The position numbers and the translations under genes are program-made. Below, one piece after another: positions 26,225 through 35,500 of a stretch of DNA of 64,000 bases; the first letter of the stretch is position 1; the number at the start of each line of letters is the position of its first letter. Source of the stretch: Synechococcus sp. ATX 2A4 (GTDB lineage Bacteria > Cyanobacteriota > Cyanobacteriia > PCC-6307 > Cyanobiaceae). The DNA is taken from positions 1-64,000 of the forward strand of contig NZ_JAGQCV010000012.1 in NCBI RefSeq assembly GCF_024346375.1, read 5' to 3'. The notes under the pieces were generated by a model that did no database searches, was not told the origin of the DNA, and worked only from the letters and a program-made list of their open reading frames with translations.

Positions 26225-27055
26225 GTGGAGGGCTCGCCGGGCGGCGCTCAAGGCCGTCCGGCGAGCCTCGTTGTGTTGATCGGCAACACCCACTGGCACT
26301 GGGGGCGCCGCGAGCCGGCCCCGGGCCGTGATGGGCTGGGCGCTCTCCACTGCTGGAGCACCCGGCCGCCCGAGTGCCTGGAGCAAGGGGAGCTCGAGCA
26401 ACTGCTGGCCTGGGCCGCGGTGGGCCCCGTGCCGCCAGAGCTGGAATTGCCGCCGCAGCTACAGCTGACGCTTGATGCCGTGCCCCTGTTCGGCATGCCC
26501 GCCTGGCTGGGCATCGACCGTGCTTTGGCCGGCTGGGGGGCCTGGCAGCACCAGCAGGAGCGTAAGGCGCGCGAGGGCCCGCCAGGTGACGGAGATGGAA
26601 GCAGGGGTGGCCCGGGCCCGGTGCTGGTGGCGGATGCCGGCACGGCGCTGAGTTTCACCCGGGTGGCTGGCAACGGCACCTTCGCGGGCGGCCGGCTAAT
26701 GGCCGGGGCTGGGTTGCAGTTGGCGGCGCTGGCCGGGGCCACGGCGCTGCTGCCGCAGCAGGGCCTGCCGGATTCGGCCGCGCAGCTGGAAACCTGGCCC
26801 ATCGCCACCGGTGCCGCCATGGCCAGCGGTTGCCTGTGGGGGCTGGCCCATGCGATCGCGGGGGCCAGCCGGCAAGATCACCCTGAGCAGGCGCCGGGCT
26901 TGTGGCTCACCGGCGGTGATGCCCCCCGGCTGGCCCCGCTGCTGCGGGAGCTGGGTCAGCCGTTCGAACTCGTGCCCAACCTGGCGCTGGAGGCGCTGGA
27001 CGCGCTGACCGGCGCGCGCATCAGCCGGCCGTGGCGTTCAGGCCCAGATCGATGA
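26225..27055 (+). CDS. coaX: Type III pantothenate kinase
   Basis: The GTG start directly abuts the cysH stop (no gap). The ASKHA signature LVADAGTALSFT and the following GGRLMAGAGLQLAAL and WLTGGDAPRLAPLL stretches identify CoaX, the first enzyme of coenzyme A synthesis. The N-terminal phosphate loop is VVLIGNTHWHWG, where most CoaX proteins have a D-x-GNT motif, so the usual Asp is not in place. The 276-aa length is slightly long, with a Gly-rich insert (REGPPGDGDGSRGGPGP) before the ATPase motif. Its end overlaps the convergent bcp gene by 35 bp. Confidence 0.85.
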   Translation: MEGSPGGAQGRPASLVVLIGNTHWHWGRREPAPGRDGLGALHCWSTRPPECLEQGELEQLLAWAAVGPVPPELELPPQLQLTLDAVPLFGMPAWLGIDRALAGWGAWQHQQERKAREGPPGDGDGSRGGPGPVLVADAGTALSFTRVAGNGTFAGGRLMAGAGLQLAALAGATALLPQQGLPDSAAQLETWPIATGAAMASGCLWGLAHAIAGASRQDHPEQAPGLWLTGGDAPRLAPLLRELGQPFELVPNLALEALDALTGARISRPWRSGPDR

Positions 27056-27500
27056 GCACCTGCTCTGCCATCTCTTCGGCTTTCACCTTGCGGTAGATCT
27101 TCTCAAGCGTGCCATCGGCGGCCACCACGAAGCTGTGGCGCATCATCCCCATGTATTCCTTGCCCATGAATTTCTTCAGCCCATAGCTCTCGTAGGCCGC
27201 TGCCACCGGACAGGGTTCCGCATCCGTGAGCAGGGTGAAGGGCAGTTCGTATTTGCTGATGAACTTGCCGTGGCTGGTCGCCCCGTCCTTGCTGATGCCC
27301 AGCACCTTGATGCCATGGGCTTCGAACTGGCTCCACAGGTCGCGGAAGCTGCAGGCCTCTTTGGTGCAACCCGGGGTGTCGTCTTTGGGATAGAAGTAGA
27401 TCACTACGCGCTGGCCTTTCAGAGAGGAGAGCTGCACTGGGTTGCCTTCCTGATCCGGCAGGGTGAACTCGGGCGCTGGATCACCGATCTCGAGGGTCAT
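27021..27500 (-). CDS. bcp: Thioredoxin-dependent peroxiredoxin (Bcp/PrxQ type)
   Basis: The start MTLEIGDPAPEF (27500) gives 159 aa. The peroxidatic and resolving cysteines form the Bcp pair C45-x4-C50 in DDTPGCTKEACSFRD. LGISKDGATSHGKF and the stretch MRHSFVVAADGTLEKIYRKV complete the family pattern. The enzyme uses thioredoxin to reduce peroxides. It is a second, different peroxiredoxin in the window. Its 3-prime end overlaps convergent coaX. Confidence 0.92.
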   Translation of the reverse strand: MTLEIGDPAPEFTLPDQEGNPVQLSSLKGQRVVIYFYPKDDTPGCTKEACSFRDLWSQFEAHGIKVLGISKDGATSHGKFISKYELPFTLLTDAEPCPVAAAYESYGLKKFMGKEYMGMMRHSFVVAADGTLEKIYRKVKAEEMAEQVLIDLGLNATAG

Positions 27501-27568
27501 GAAGCTGTCCAAAGCAGGGCTGGATGGAGCCTAAGGGCGGCTAGGGTCCGGCCAACCACTGGCCGCTG

Positions 27569-28096
27569 ATGGCCCTCGTCGTGCGCCTCGGTCTGTTCGG
27601 AATCCTGGCGGCACTCGGCCTGGCTGGCCTCAGCCAGCTGCGCCTGCATCCTCCCCTGGCCAGCCGAGCCGATGCCGACACGGTGGAGGTACTGGCGCGC
27701 CTGGAGACCCAGGAATCCCTGCTGGGGCAGAGGCAACAGGTGTCGCTCTTGCTGAACCGTTTTGTGGGCGCGGAAATCACCCGCTATTTCTGGGGGGGCT
27801 TCACCCCCTACCTCGATGTGCTCGGCATCGAGATTCCCACCACGATGAAGGCCGATGTGGTCTTCAATCAAGACCGCGTGCAGTTGGTGCTCGCCCCGAT
27901 CGGTGGCGACGAGATCTACCTGGCCCGGGTCGAAGCGATTGAGAACGCGCCACGGGGCGTGGTCTGCCGAGGTTCCAGACCGGCCCCGGATCCAGAGGCG
28001 TTCCCCAGCCAGGGGAATCGGCTGCTTTGCCCTGCCGGGTGGGCGACCCTTCCGGCCGTGCGTCCAGCCGCTGCCGCCGAAGCGACACGCTCTTGA
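27569..28096 (+). CDS. Membrane-anchored hypothetical protein (175 aa)
   Basis: An N-terminal helix (MALVVRLGLFGILAALGLAG) anchors the protein. A likely periplasmic domain follows, with EVLARLETQESLLGQRQQVS, then RYFWGGFTPYLDVLGIEIP and QLVLAPIGGDEIYLARVEAI. The C-terminus is Pro/Ala rich with two cysteines. I do not recognise the family. It is divergent from bcp (68 bp) and has no coding partner. Confidence 0.6.
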   Translation: MALVVRLGLFGILAALGLAGLSQLRLHPPLASRADADTVEVLARLETQESLLGQRQQVSLLLNRFVGAEITRYFWGGFTPYLDVLGIEIPTTMKADVVFNQDRVQLVLAPIGGDEIYLARVEAIENAPRGVVCRGSRPAPDPEAFPSQGNRLLCPAGWATLPAVRPAAAAEATRS

Positions 28097-28323
28097 ACCC
28101 TGCCGCGCAGCTCGTTTGCACCGCGCCCGCCGCGAGCTGCTGAGCCCCGGCTGAACAACCGCCAACCTGCGGCCCAGGGCCATGCAGGTTCGCTGCGGAT
28201 CTGCTGCTGTTGCGCTGCATCATCAGCACTTCGCGCGCGCCCTCTTCATGTCTGGCCGATGACGAGTTGTTGGCAGATGCAACTGGCCTGATTAGGTTCA
28301 GATTGTTGTTCCAGAACCGATCC

Positions 28324-29007
28324 GTGCTGAAGCGTCTCGCCGCCGGCCTCCTGATGGGGACGGCCCTCATGGCCTCCACCCTGCCGGCATCCGCTGCTGT
28401 TGATAATGATCTTCCCGTCCGGTGGAACACCGGTGGGGCGGTTTGGTCCACCCCCATGGACGCCTTCACCACCTTCCTTGAAACCGGTGAAATCACCGAC
28501 CGTGGACTGGCCGGTGGGCTTAACCTTTCCGGCTGGACGGCCGCTGAAGTGCGCGCTGGTCTCTCCAAGTCGTACAGCGTTGATCTGGTTGGCGTCACCC
28601 GCTTTCTCTATTCCGATGCGGGCGTGAAGTTCCTGAAGGACCAGAGCCGCAGCTATTTCCCCTACTGGACGATGAGCACCTACGCCGTGCAGGGCCTGCG
28701 CAGCGCGATCATCGCCGATGCCAAGGATGGTCAGATTTCCTCGGCGGGGATCATGGCGGCGCTGCCGGTGGATTACCGCCTGGCAGACACCTGCGGCACC
28801 TACGACGGCAAGCAGAACATCTGCGCCGATGGCAAGTGCAAGCAAGGCACAGCCCAGTGCACCTCCCTGCTCTCCTGGTATGTGTTCCTGCCGGCTTGCA
28901 TTCAGGCCAACCAGATGGGCGATCCTGTGGCGAAGGTTGAAAACTTCCAGGCGCCCGTGGTGGTTCCCACCGTTGCCGAGCCCATGCCCATCCGCGGCCT
29001 CTGGTGA
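28324..29007 (+). CDS. Secreted DUF1400-like protein
   Basis: The probable start is the GTG at 28324, giving a signal peptide (VLKRLAAGLLMGTALMASTL, cleavage near ASAAVD) and 227 aa in total. The motif VDLVGVTRFLYSDAGVKFLK, then QGLRSAIIADAKDGQISSAG and MAALPVDYRL, resembles the cyanobacterial DUF1400 domain, here without the alpha/beta-hydrolase domain that often follows it. Four to five cysteines in the C-terminal part (DTCGTYDGKQNICADGKCKQ) suggest disulfides. It ends before a strong terminator. The frame is open back to 28210 but that part is not signal-like. Confidence 0.65.
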   Translation: MLKRLAAGLLMGTALMASTLPASAAVDNDLPVRWNTGGAVWSTPMDAFTTFLETGEITDRGLAGGLNLSGWTAAEVRAGLSKSYSVDLVGVTRFLYSDAGVKFLKDQSRSYFPYWTMSTYAVQGLRSAIIADAKDGQISSAGIMAALPVDYRLADTCGTYDGKQNICADGKCKQGTAQCTSLLSWYVFLPACIQANQMGDPVAKVENFQAPVVVPTVAEPMPIRGLW

Positions 29008-29018
29008 ACCCCTGGGGT

Positions 29019-31292
29019 TCAGCCTTCCGGCCCCGGGTTCCCCGGGGCTTTTTTCATGGCCATCAGCAGGGTGTGCTGCAAGGCCTGTGCCAGCTCTGCC
29101 CCGTCGAGCTCGGCGCTGAGCCGCTCCAGCCGTTCGGCGGCATCACTGCCGAGGGCGGCGCCGAGCAGCCGCCCATAGCTCGCCCCCTCGCCGAACCAGC
29201 GCTGACGCAAGCCAACGGAGAGCTTCACAGTCAGGGGTTCGCGCCACTGCTCAGCTTCCACACTCCAGCCCCGCGCCTCCAGGCCCTGCTGGACGGCATC
29301 CGCGCCGGGCCCGCTGCCCAGCCCGGCGCTCTCCCAGGCTGCTGCCTGCCGCACGAGGGTTGCCAGCTCCTCCGGACCACAGCGCTGCCGTTGCCGTATC
29401 AGTTCCGCCAGGGCTCCGGCGGGACCGATCAATGGCGTGCTCTGCAGCAAGCGGAGCTGGCCCTGTGGCGCTGCCAGCTCGCCGATGCAGTCGAGCCAGG
29501 CCGCCAGGCCAGCCTCCTCCAGCTGCTGAAAGGGAGAGCGGCCCACGATCCACTCGAAGCGTTCGCCCGGCTCCAGGGCAGCGATCAGCGCTTCGGGGTG
29601 GGCGCCTGGAACGCAGAGCAGTCGCGGGCGCCGCAGCTGATCCAGCACCTGCAGCTGGGCCTCCAGTCGGCCCCGTTCAGCCTCTGCCGCCACCGTGATC
29701 ACCACGCCCCCCTCCGGGGTGGCGTCGAGCGGATCCAGGCTCCACAGCAGCGAGCGGGCATTCACCACCAGACAGCGGTCGTGCCGCTGCCAGCGCGCCC
29801 CCTGCCAGAAGCGCTGCCGCAGCCGCTCGAGGCGCTGGCCCTCACTGCCGATCTGGCGCCGCAGCCAGCGCTGCAGGGCAGGATCTTCCGGCCCAGCGGT
29901 GAGCAGGATTCCCTGCTCGAGATCGGCTTCGGCCGCTGCCGCCAGCTGGGCGGCGCGGCGCCGCTGCAGGCCGGCCCCAAGGGCGCCCTCCCAGCCCAGG
30001 CCACCCGGCTTCCAGAACACCTCTCCCTGCAGGGCGCCGGGCAGATACTGCTGGGCCACCCAGTGCTCTGCGTATGCGTGGGGATAGCGGTAGCCCACCC
30101 CGTCGCCGAAGGCCTTGCCATCACGATTGGCATCCCGCAGGTGGGAGGGCACCTCCTGGCGGCTGGTGGCACGCACGCTCTTGAGGGCATCAAAGAAGCC
30201 CAGCACGCTGTTGCTCTTTTCCGCGGAGGCCAGATAAAGCGCCGCCTGGGCCAGCGGGTAGAGCCCCTCGGGCAGCCCCACCCGCTCGAAGGCGGCGGCG
30301 CAGGCTTCCACCACCACTACGGCCTGAGGGTCCGCCAGCCCCACGTCCTCGCCGGCGGCGATCAGCATGCGGCGGAAGATGAAGCGGGGGTTCTCGCCGG
30401 CCTCCACCATGCGGGCCAGCCAGAACAGGGCGGCGTCGGGATCGGAGCCCCGCAGCGACTTGATGAAGGCACTGATCGTGTCGAAATGGGCATCGCCCTG
30501 CTTGTCGTAAAGCACGGCCCGCTGCTGAATCGACTCCTCGGCGATCGCGAGATCGATGGTGATGGCGCCGTTTGCATCCGGCTCCGTCGTTTCCACCGCC
30601 AGCTCCAGGGCATTGAGCAGGCAGCGGGCATCACCGCCGGCCACATCCAGCAGGTGGGCGCTGGCGGCGTCCTCGATCTGGATCTCCCGCCCGCCGTAGC
30701 CGTGCTCGCCATCCGCCAGGGCCCGCTCCAGCAGCTGGCGCAGGTCCGCGGGCTCGAGCGGCTGCAGCCGGAACAGGCGGGAGCGGCTCACCAGGGCCTT
30801 GTTCACCTCGAAGAACGGGTTTTCGGTGGTGGCTCCGATCAAGGTGATCGTGCCGTTCTCCACCCAGGGCAACAGGGCGTCCTGCTGGGCGGCGTTGAAG
30901 CGGTGCACCTCGTCGATGAACAGGAAGCTGCGCAAACCGTGCCGGCCCAGCCGTTCGCGCGCGGCCTCCACTTCGGCCCGCAACTCCTTCACCCCCGCCA
31001 GCACCGCGTTGAGGCTGGCGAAGTGGGAGCGGGTGGTCCCGGCGATGATGCGGGCGAGTGTGGTCTTCCCCACACCGGGCGGCCCGTGCAGGATCAGGTT
31101 GCCTACCCGGTCGGCGGCGATGGCGCGGCGCAGCAGGCGGCCCGGGCCGAGGATCGCCTCCTGGCCCACGAAGTCATCGAGCCCGCGCGGCCGCATCCGG
31201 TCAGCCAGTGGGGCGATCCGCTGGCGCTGGCGTGCGGCTTCGAAGTCGAACAGATCCGTCACCGCCTTTTGGTTTGCCGCAATCCTCAGCAT
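29019..31292 (-). CDS. rarA: RarA/MgsA AAA+ ATPase fused to a C-terminal domain (757 aa)
   Basis: Residues ~20-440 form RarA: Walker A HGPPGVGKTTLAR, Walker B LFIDEVHRFN, sensor 1 GATTENPFFE, and the MgsA C-terminal part GSDPDAALFWLARMVEAGE to HAYAEHWVAQQYLP. RarA acts at stalled replication forks with SSB and RecA. The remaining ~300 residues are absent from E. coli RarA. They contain short motifs such as RCLVVNARSLLWSLDPLDAT and GVVITVAAEAER that look Rossmann-like, possibly methyltransferase-derived. This long form is known from cyanobacterial annotations. It diverges from the first RND operon (114 bp). Confidence 0.85.
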   Translation of the reverse strand: MLRIAANQKAVTDLFDFEAARQRQRIAPLADRMRPRGLDDFVGQEAILGPGRLLRRAIAADRVGNLILHGPPGVGKTTLARIIAGTTRSHFASLNAVLAGVKELRAEVEAARERLGRHGLRSFLFIDEVHRFNAAQQDALLPWVENGTITLIGATTENPFFEVNKALVSRSRLFRLQPLEPADLRQLLERALADGEHGYGGREIQIEDAASAHLLDVAGGDARCLLNALELAVETTEPDANGAITIDLAIAEESIQQRAVLYDKQGDAHFDTISAFIKSLRGSDPDAALFWLARMVEAGENPRFIFRRMLIAAGEDVGLADPQAVVVVEACAAAFERVGLPEGLYPLAQAALYLASAEKSNSVLGFFDALKSVRATSRQEVPSHLRDANRDGKAFGDGVGYRYPHAYAEHWVAQQYLPGALQGEVFWKPGGLGWEGALGAGLQRRRAAQLAAAAEADLEQGILLTAGPEDPALQRWLRRQIGSEGQRLERLRQRFWQGARWQRHDRCLVVNARSLLWSLDPLDATPEGGVVITVAAEAERGRLEAQLQVLDQLRRPRLLCVPGAHPEALIAALEPGERFEWIVGRSPFQQLEEAGLAAWLDCIGELAAPQGQLRLLQSTPLIGPAGALAELIRQRQRCGPEELATLVRQAAAWESAGLGSGPGADAVQQGLEARGWSVEAEQWREPLTVKLSVGLRQRWFGEGASYGRLLGAALGSDAAERLERLSAELDGAELAQALQHTLLMAMKKAPGNPGPEG
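29030..29053 (+). terminator. Rho-independent terminator after the DUF1400-like gene
   Basis: An 8-bp stem GCCCCGGG / CCCGGGGC with loop TTC is followed by six T on the plus strand, 23 nt after the stop. The same bases encode the last residues of convergent rarA, so the terminator is embedded in coding sequence of the other strand. Confidence 0.85.
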
Positions 31293-31406
31293 GCTGACCC
31301 GGTGGGTGACAATCCTGCGACCCCACCCCAGCGCCCCGCAGCGATGCGTGCGTCCTGCAGAATCCCCCCAACCAGAGCCTGCTGCGTGATTCTTCCCCTC
31401 CGCTCC

Positions 31407-32492
31407 ATGTCAGTTGGAACGGGTGTCTCTCTCGCGGCCACCCTGCTTGTGCTCGTGGGTTGCGGAGGCGGTCCGCCGACCTCTCAGCAGCGCCAGGTGC
31501 AGGTGTCCACCCAGCCGGTGGCGCTAGGTCGCTTCAGCAATGACGTCGACACGATCAGCACCCTGGAGGCGATCGAGGAGGTCCAGCTGGCCGCCCAGAC
31601 CGCCGGGCGCATCGAGCGCCTGTTCGTACGTCAGGGTGACGTGGTGCGCCAGGGCCAGCTCCTGCTCGTGCTCGACCAGGCCCAGGTGCGCGCCGATGTG
31701 GCCAGCCTGATCGCCCAGCGCGACAAGGACAGGCTCAATTACGAGCGTTTTGAGTTTCTGGTGCGCCAGGGCGCCGCCAGCGCGCTGCAACGGGATCAGC
31801 TGCGCGCCGAATACATCCAGTCGCGCGAAGCGGTGGTGGCGCGGCAGGCCGACCTCGCCTTCAACAACCTCACGGCGCCGATCAGTGGTGTGATCAGCGA
31901 TCTGCAGGTGAAGCAGGGCGATGTGATCGCCGCCGGCGCGCCCTTCACCAAGGTGGTGCGCAACGACCGGCTGATGGCCCGCATTGATGTGCCCGGCGCC
32001 TTCAGCGACCGAGTGCGCCCAGGCCTGCCGGTGGTGCTCCAGGAGCCGCTGGGCGATCGGGTGCTGGCCAGGGGGGTGGTGGGTTCGGTGGATCCGGCCG
32101 TCACCCCTGGCACTCAGGCGTTGCTGTTGAAGGCAGAGTTCCCCAATCCCAATGGTGCCTTGCGCACCGGCCTGCGGCTGCGCACCCGCGTGCAGCTGGC
32201 GGCTGGTGATGTGCCCTCGGTGCCGTTCGTGGCGGTCACCCAGTCGTCGGGGCAGAGCTTCGTGTTCGCGGTGGGAACCCTGCAGGACCTGGAGCGCAAC
32301 CCCGGGAGGGCGGACCTGGAGGCGTTACGGAAGTTGCCACCGGGCACGAGCTTCGCTCTGCAGGTGCCGGTGCAGCTCGGCGAGCTGCAGAACAACCGCT
32401 ATCCGGTTCTCAAGGGCGTTGACCTCAATAATCAGGTGATTACCACCAACCTGCTCACCCTGCGTCACGGCACACCCGTGACGGTGAAGTAG
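31407..32492 (+). CDS. RND efflux adaptor lipoprotein, cassette 1
   Basis: From the ATG at 31407 the protein (361 aa) has a lipoprotein signal with lipobox LVGC (Cys19). A beta-barrel/lipoyl/hairpin architecture follows: AAQTAGRIERLFVRQGDVVR, the coiled hairpin around QRDKDRLNYERFEFL, the second lipoyl half TAPISGVISDLQVKQGDVI and a beta barrel. It is the periplasmic membrane-fusion protein that links the RND pump to an outer-membrane channel. An upstream ATG at 31344 is possible but places the signal too deep. The permease starts 10 nt after the stop. Confidence 0.9.
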   Translation: MSVGTGVSLAATLLVLVGCGGGPPTSQQRQVQVSTQPVALGRFSNDVDTISTLEAIEEVQLAAQTAGRIERLFVRQGDVVRQGQLLLVLDQAQVRADVASLIAQRDKDRLNYERFEFLVRQGAASALQRDQLRAEYIQSREAVVARQADLAFNNLTAPISGVISDLQVKQGDVIAAGAPFTKVVRNDRLMARIDVPGAFSDRVRPGLPVVLQEPLGDRVLARGVVGSVDPAVTPGTQALLLKAEFPNPNGALRTGLRLRTRVQLAAGDVPSVPFVAVTQSSGQSFVFAVGTLQDLERNPGRADLEALRKLPPGTSFALQVPVQLGELQNNRYPVLKGVDLNNQVITTNLLTLRHGTPVTVK

Positions 32493-32502
32493 GAATCCGC
32501 CG

Positions 32503-35500
32503 ATGTCTGCTTCCGATAATTTCATCACGCGGCCGGTTCTGACTACCGTCTGCAGCCTGTTGATCGTGATCGGCGGATTGATTGCGATTCCGCTGCTGCC
32601 GATCGAGAACCTTCCCGATATTGCTCCGCCCACCGTCACGGTGAATGCCAATTACAACGGCGCCGATGCGGTGTCGGTGGAGGAGGGGGTCACCAATGTG
32701 CTGGAGCAGCAGATCAACGGGGTGGAGAACATGGAGTTCATCACCTCCTCCAGCACCGCTTCCGGGGCCAGTTCCATCACCGTGTCGTTTGCCAGTGGCA
32801 CCGACGGTGACATCAACCAGGTGAATGTGCAGAACCGGGTGTCTCAAGCCCAGCCCCAGTTGCCCGAAGAAGTGAGGCAGTCGGGGGTCTTGGTGAACAA
32901 AGCCTCAAACTCCATTCTGCTCGTTTACAACTTTGGCAGCGAGGATGCCGCCAATGCCTACAGCACGGAATTCATCAGTGGTCTGCTTGACCAGAACCTG
33001 ATCGATGAGCTCAAACGCGTGCGTGGGGTGGGCAACATTGCCTACGCCGGTAACCGCAAGCTCGCCTTCCGGCTCTGGCTCGACCCCGACCGGCTGGTGG
33101 CCAACAAGCTGAGCTCGGCCGATGTCGTAAACGCGTTGCGCAGCCAGAGCCGTCTGGTGCCGGCCGGCCAGGTGGGCGGCGAACCTTCACCGGAGGGCCA
33201 GCTGTTCACCTTCACCGTGCAACTTCAGGGCCGGCTGCGCAGCGCCCAGGAATTCAGCAACCTGATTCTGCGCACCACCGATCAGGGCGGCCTGGTGCGT
33301 CTGCGAGATGTGGGCCGGGTGGAGCTGGGCGCGGAAAGCTACGACGCCAATGCCACCGACCTGAGGGCGACACCTTCTGTGGGCCTGCTGGTCTATCAGC
33401 TGGGCGGCAGCAATGCGTTGGAGGTGTCAGAGGCGGTGGAGAACGTGGTCGAGAACTTCCGTCTCACGATTCCGCCAGGAATGAAGATAGAGAAGATCTA
33501 CGACACCACCGATTTCATCAACGCGTCCATCAGAGGCGTTACCAACTCGCTGCGTGATGCGGTAGTGCTGGTGGTGCTGATCCTGTTCCTGTTCCTTCAG
33601 AACTGGAAAGCCACGCTCGTGCCCGGCATTGCCATCCCGGTGGCGCTGGTGGGCACCTTCCTGTTCGTGAAGGTGGCCGGCTTCTCCCTCAACCAGCTCA
33701 CCCTGTTCGGCCTGGTGCTCGCCACGGGCCTGGTGGTGGATGACGCCATCACCGTGATCGAAGACACCTCCACCAAGAAGGAGCAAGGCATGACGGCCTT
33801 GGAGGCCGCCAAGAGCACGATGAACGAGCTGTTCGGCGCTGTCATCGCCACATCGCTTGTGCTGTTTGCGGTGTTCCTTCCGGTGCTCTTCTTTCCCGGG
33901 GCCACGGGCACGATTTACCAGCAGTTCGCCGCCACGATCATCTTTTCGGTGGCGATCTCCACCTTCAATGCCCTCACCTTTTCTCCGATGCTCTCGGCCC
34001 TGTTGCTGGCCAGAGAGGGGGACCCTCCCGGCCGCCGTGCTTACACGATCGCTGGCGGCTCCATCGGCTTCATTTACGGCCTGCTCGTGAGTGGCAGCGG
34101 TGCCCTGCTGGTGATCGGCGTGGTGATCGCGGGCCTGCTTCTGGGCTATCTGCTGAGTTTGATCACCAGGTTGCCGTTGCGCCTTCCCTGCGTGATCGGT
34201 GCGGCCGTGGTGGGGCTGCTGATGGGCCGGGTGGAAGCACCGATCTCCGTCCTGGTGTTCACCCTGATCGGTCTGCTGGTGGGCTTCTTCCTCGGTCCGA
34301 TCTTCAAGGGCTTCAACCGCGTTTATTCCTCCGGTGAAGCGTGGTACCAGCGTGCCCTGGGTTGGGTGCTCAGCCGCCGTGCCCTGATCATGGGGGTGCT
34401 GGTGGGGGGAGTAGTGCTCACGGGAGTGGCCTTCACCTCCATCCCCGCCGGATTCGTGCCGATCGAAGACCAGGGCTATGCGATCGGTTTTGTCCAGGCC
34501 CCTGATGGCAGCTCCTCCCAGACCACCAGCAAGATCAACGATCAGGTGGCCGAGATCCTACGCACCGAGAAAGACATCAGCACCGCCTTGCTGATCAGCG
34601 GCTTCAGCCTTGATGGCAACGCCCCCAACAAGGGTCTGTTCTTCTTCGGCACCAAGAACTGGGACGAACGTCCCAACCCCGATCAGGCCATGGAGGCGAT
34701 CGTGGAGCGGTTGAACCGCAAGCTTTCGGTGATCAGTGGCGCGCGGATTTTCGTGGTGGAGCCCCCTGCAATCCCCGGCTATGGCACCTCCGGTGGTTTT
34801 GAGTTCCAGATGCTCGACCAGAGCGCCGGTGCCCTCACACTGCCCGATTTCTTCGCCAACGCCCAACAGCTGATCGCCAAGGCGATCGCCAGCGGTGATT
34901 TCGGCAGGGTGTTCACTCAATTCAGCCCGGAATCCCCACAGTTGAAAGTGAGTGTCAACCGTGATCAGCTGGCAGCCCTGCAAGTGGATTATGGCCAGGC
35001 GATGCAGGCCTTCAGCTTTTACTTCGGTGGTGCCTATATCAATGACACCTTCCAGGAGGGCAAGATCCGGCGCGTCTATGTGCAGTCGGATGAGGCTTTC
35101 CGGGCCACCCCGCAGCAGCTGACTTCGCTCTTTGTCAACAACCTCAAAGGGGAACCCGTTCCGTTGGCAGAGGTGTTCACGGTGGAGCCTGTCACCGGCC
35201 CCTCAGTGATCCCGCACTTCAACCTGTTCCGCTCGATCAAGGTGGAAGGCAGCCCGGCACCGGGGCGCAGCTCCGGCCAGGCGATCACCGGCATTCAGGA
35301 CCTCTTCAAGAAGATGGAGGTCAACGGCCTCGGCTTCGATTGGACAGGCCTTTCCCGCGAGGAGATCAAGGCCGGAGCGCTGGCTGTGGTGATCTTCGCC
35401 CTTGGCATCCTGGTGGTGTATCTGGTGCTGGCCGCCCAGTATGAGAGCTACACCGATCCAATCATCATCCTGATGACCGTGCCCACCGCCATGCTCGGAG

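Noticed and set aside
29004-31343. Uninterrupted plus-strand frame of about 780 codons opposite rarA
   Set aside because: It is an antisense shadow produced by GC-rich codon use. Its translation is low-complexity and Gln/His rich with no motif, whereas the minus strand has a complete RarA. Only the part from 31407 on is real (adaptor lipoprotein).
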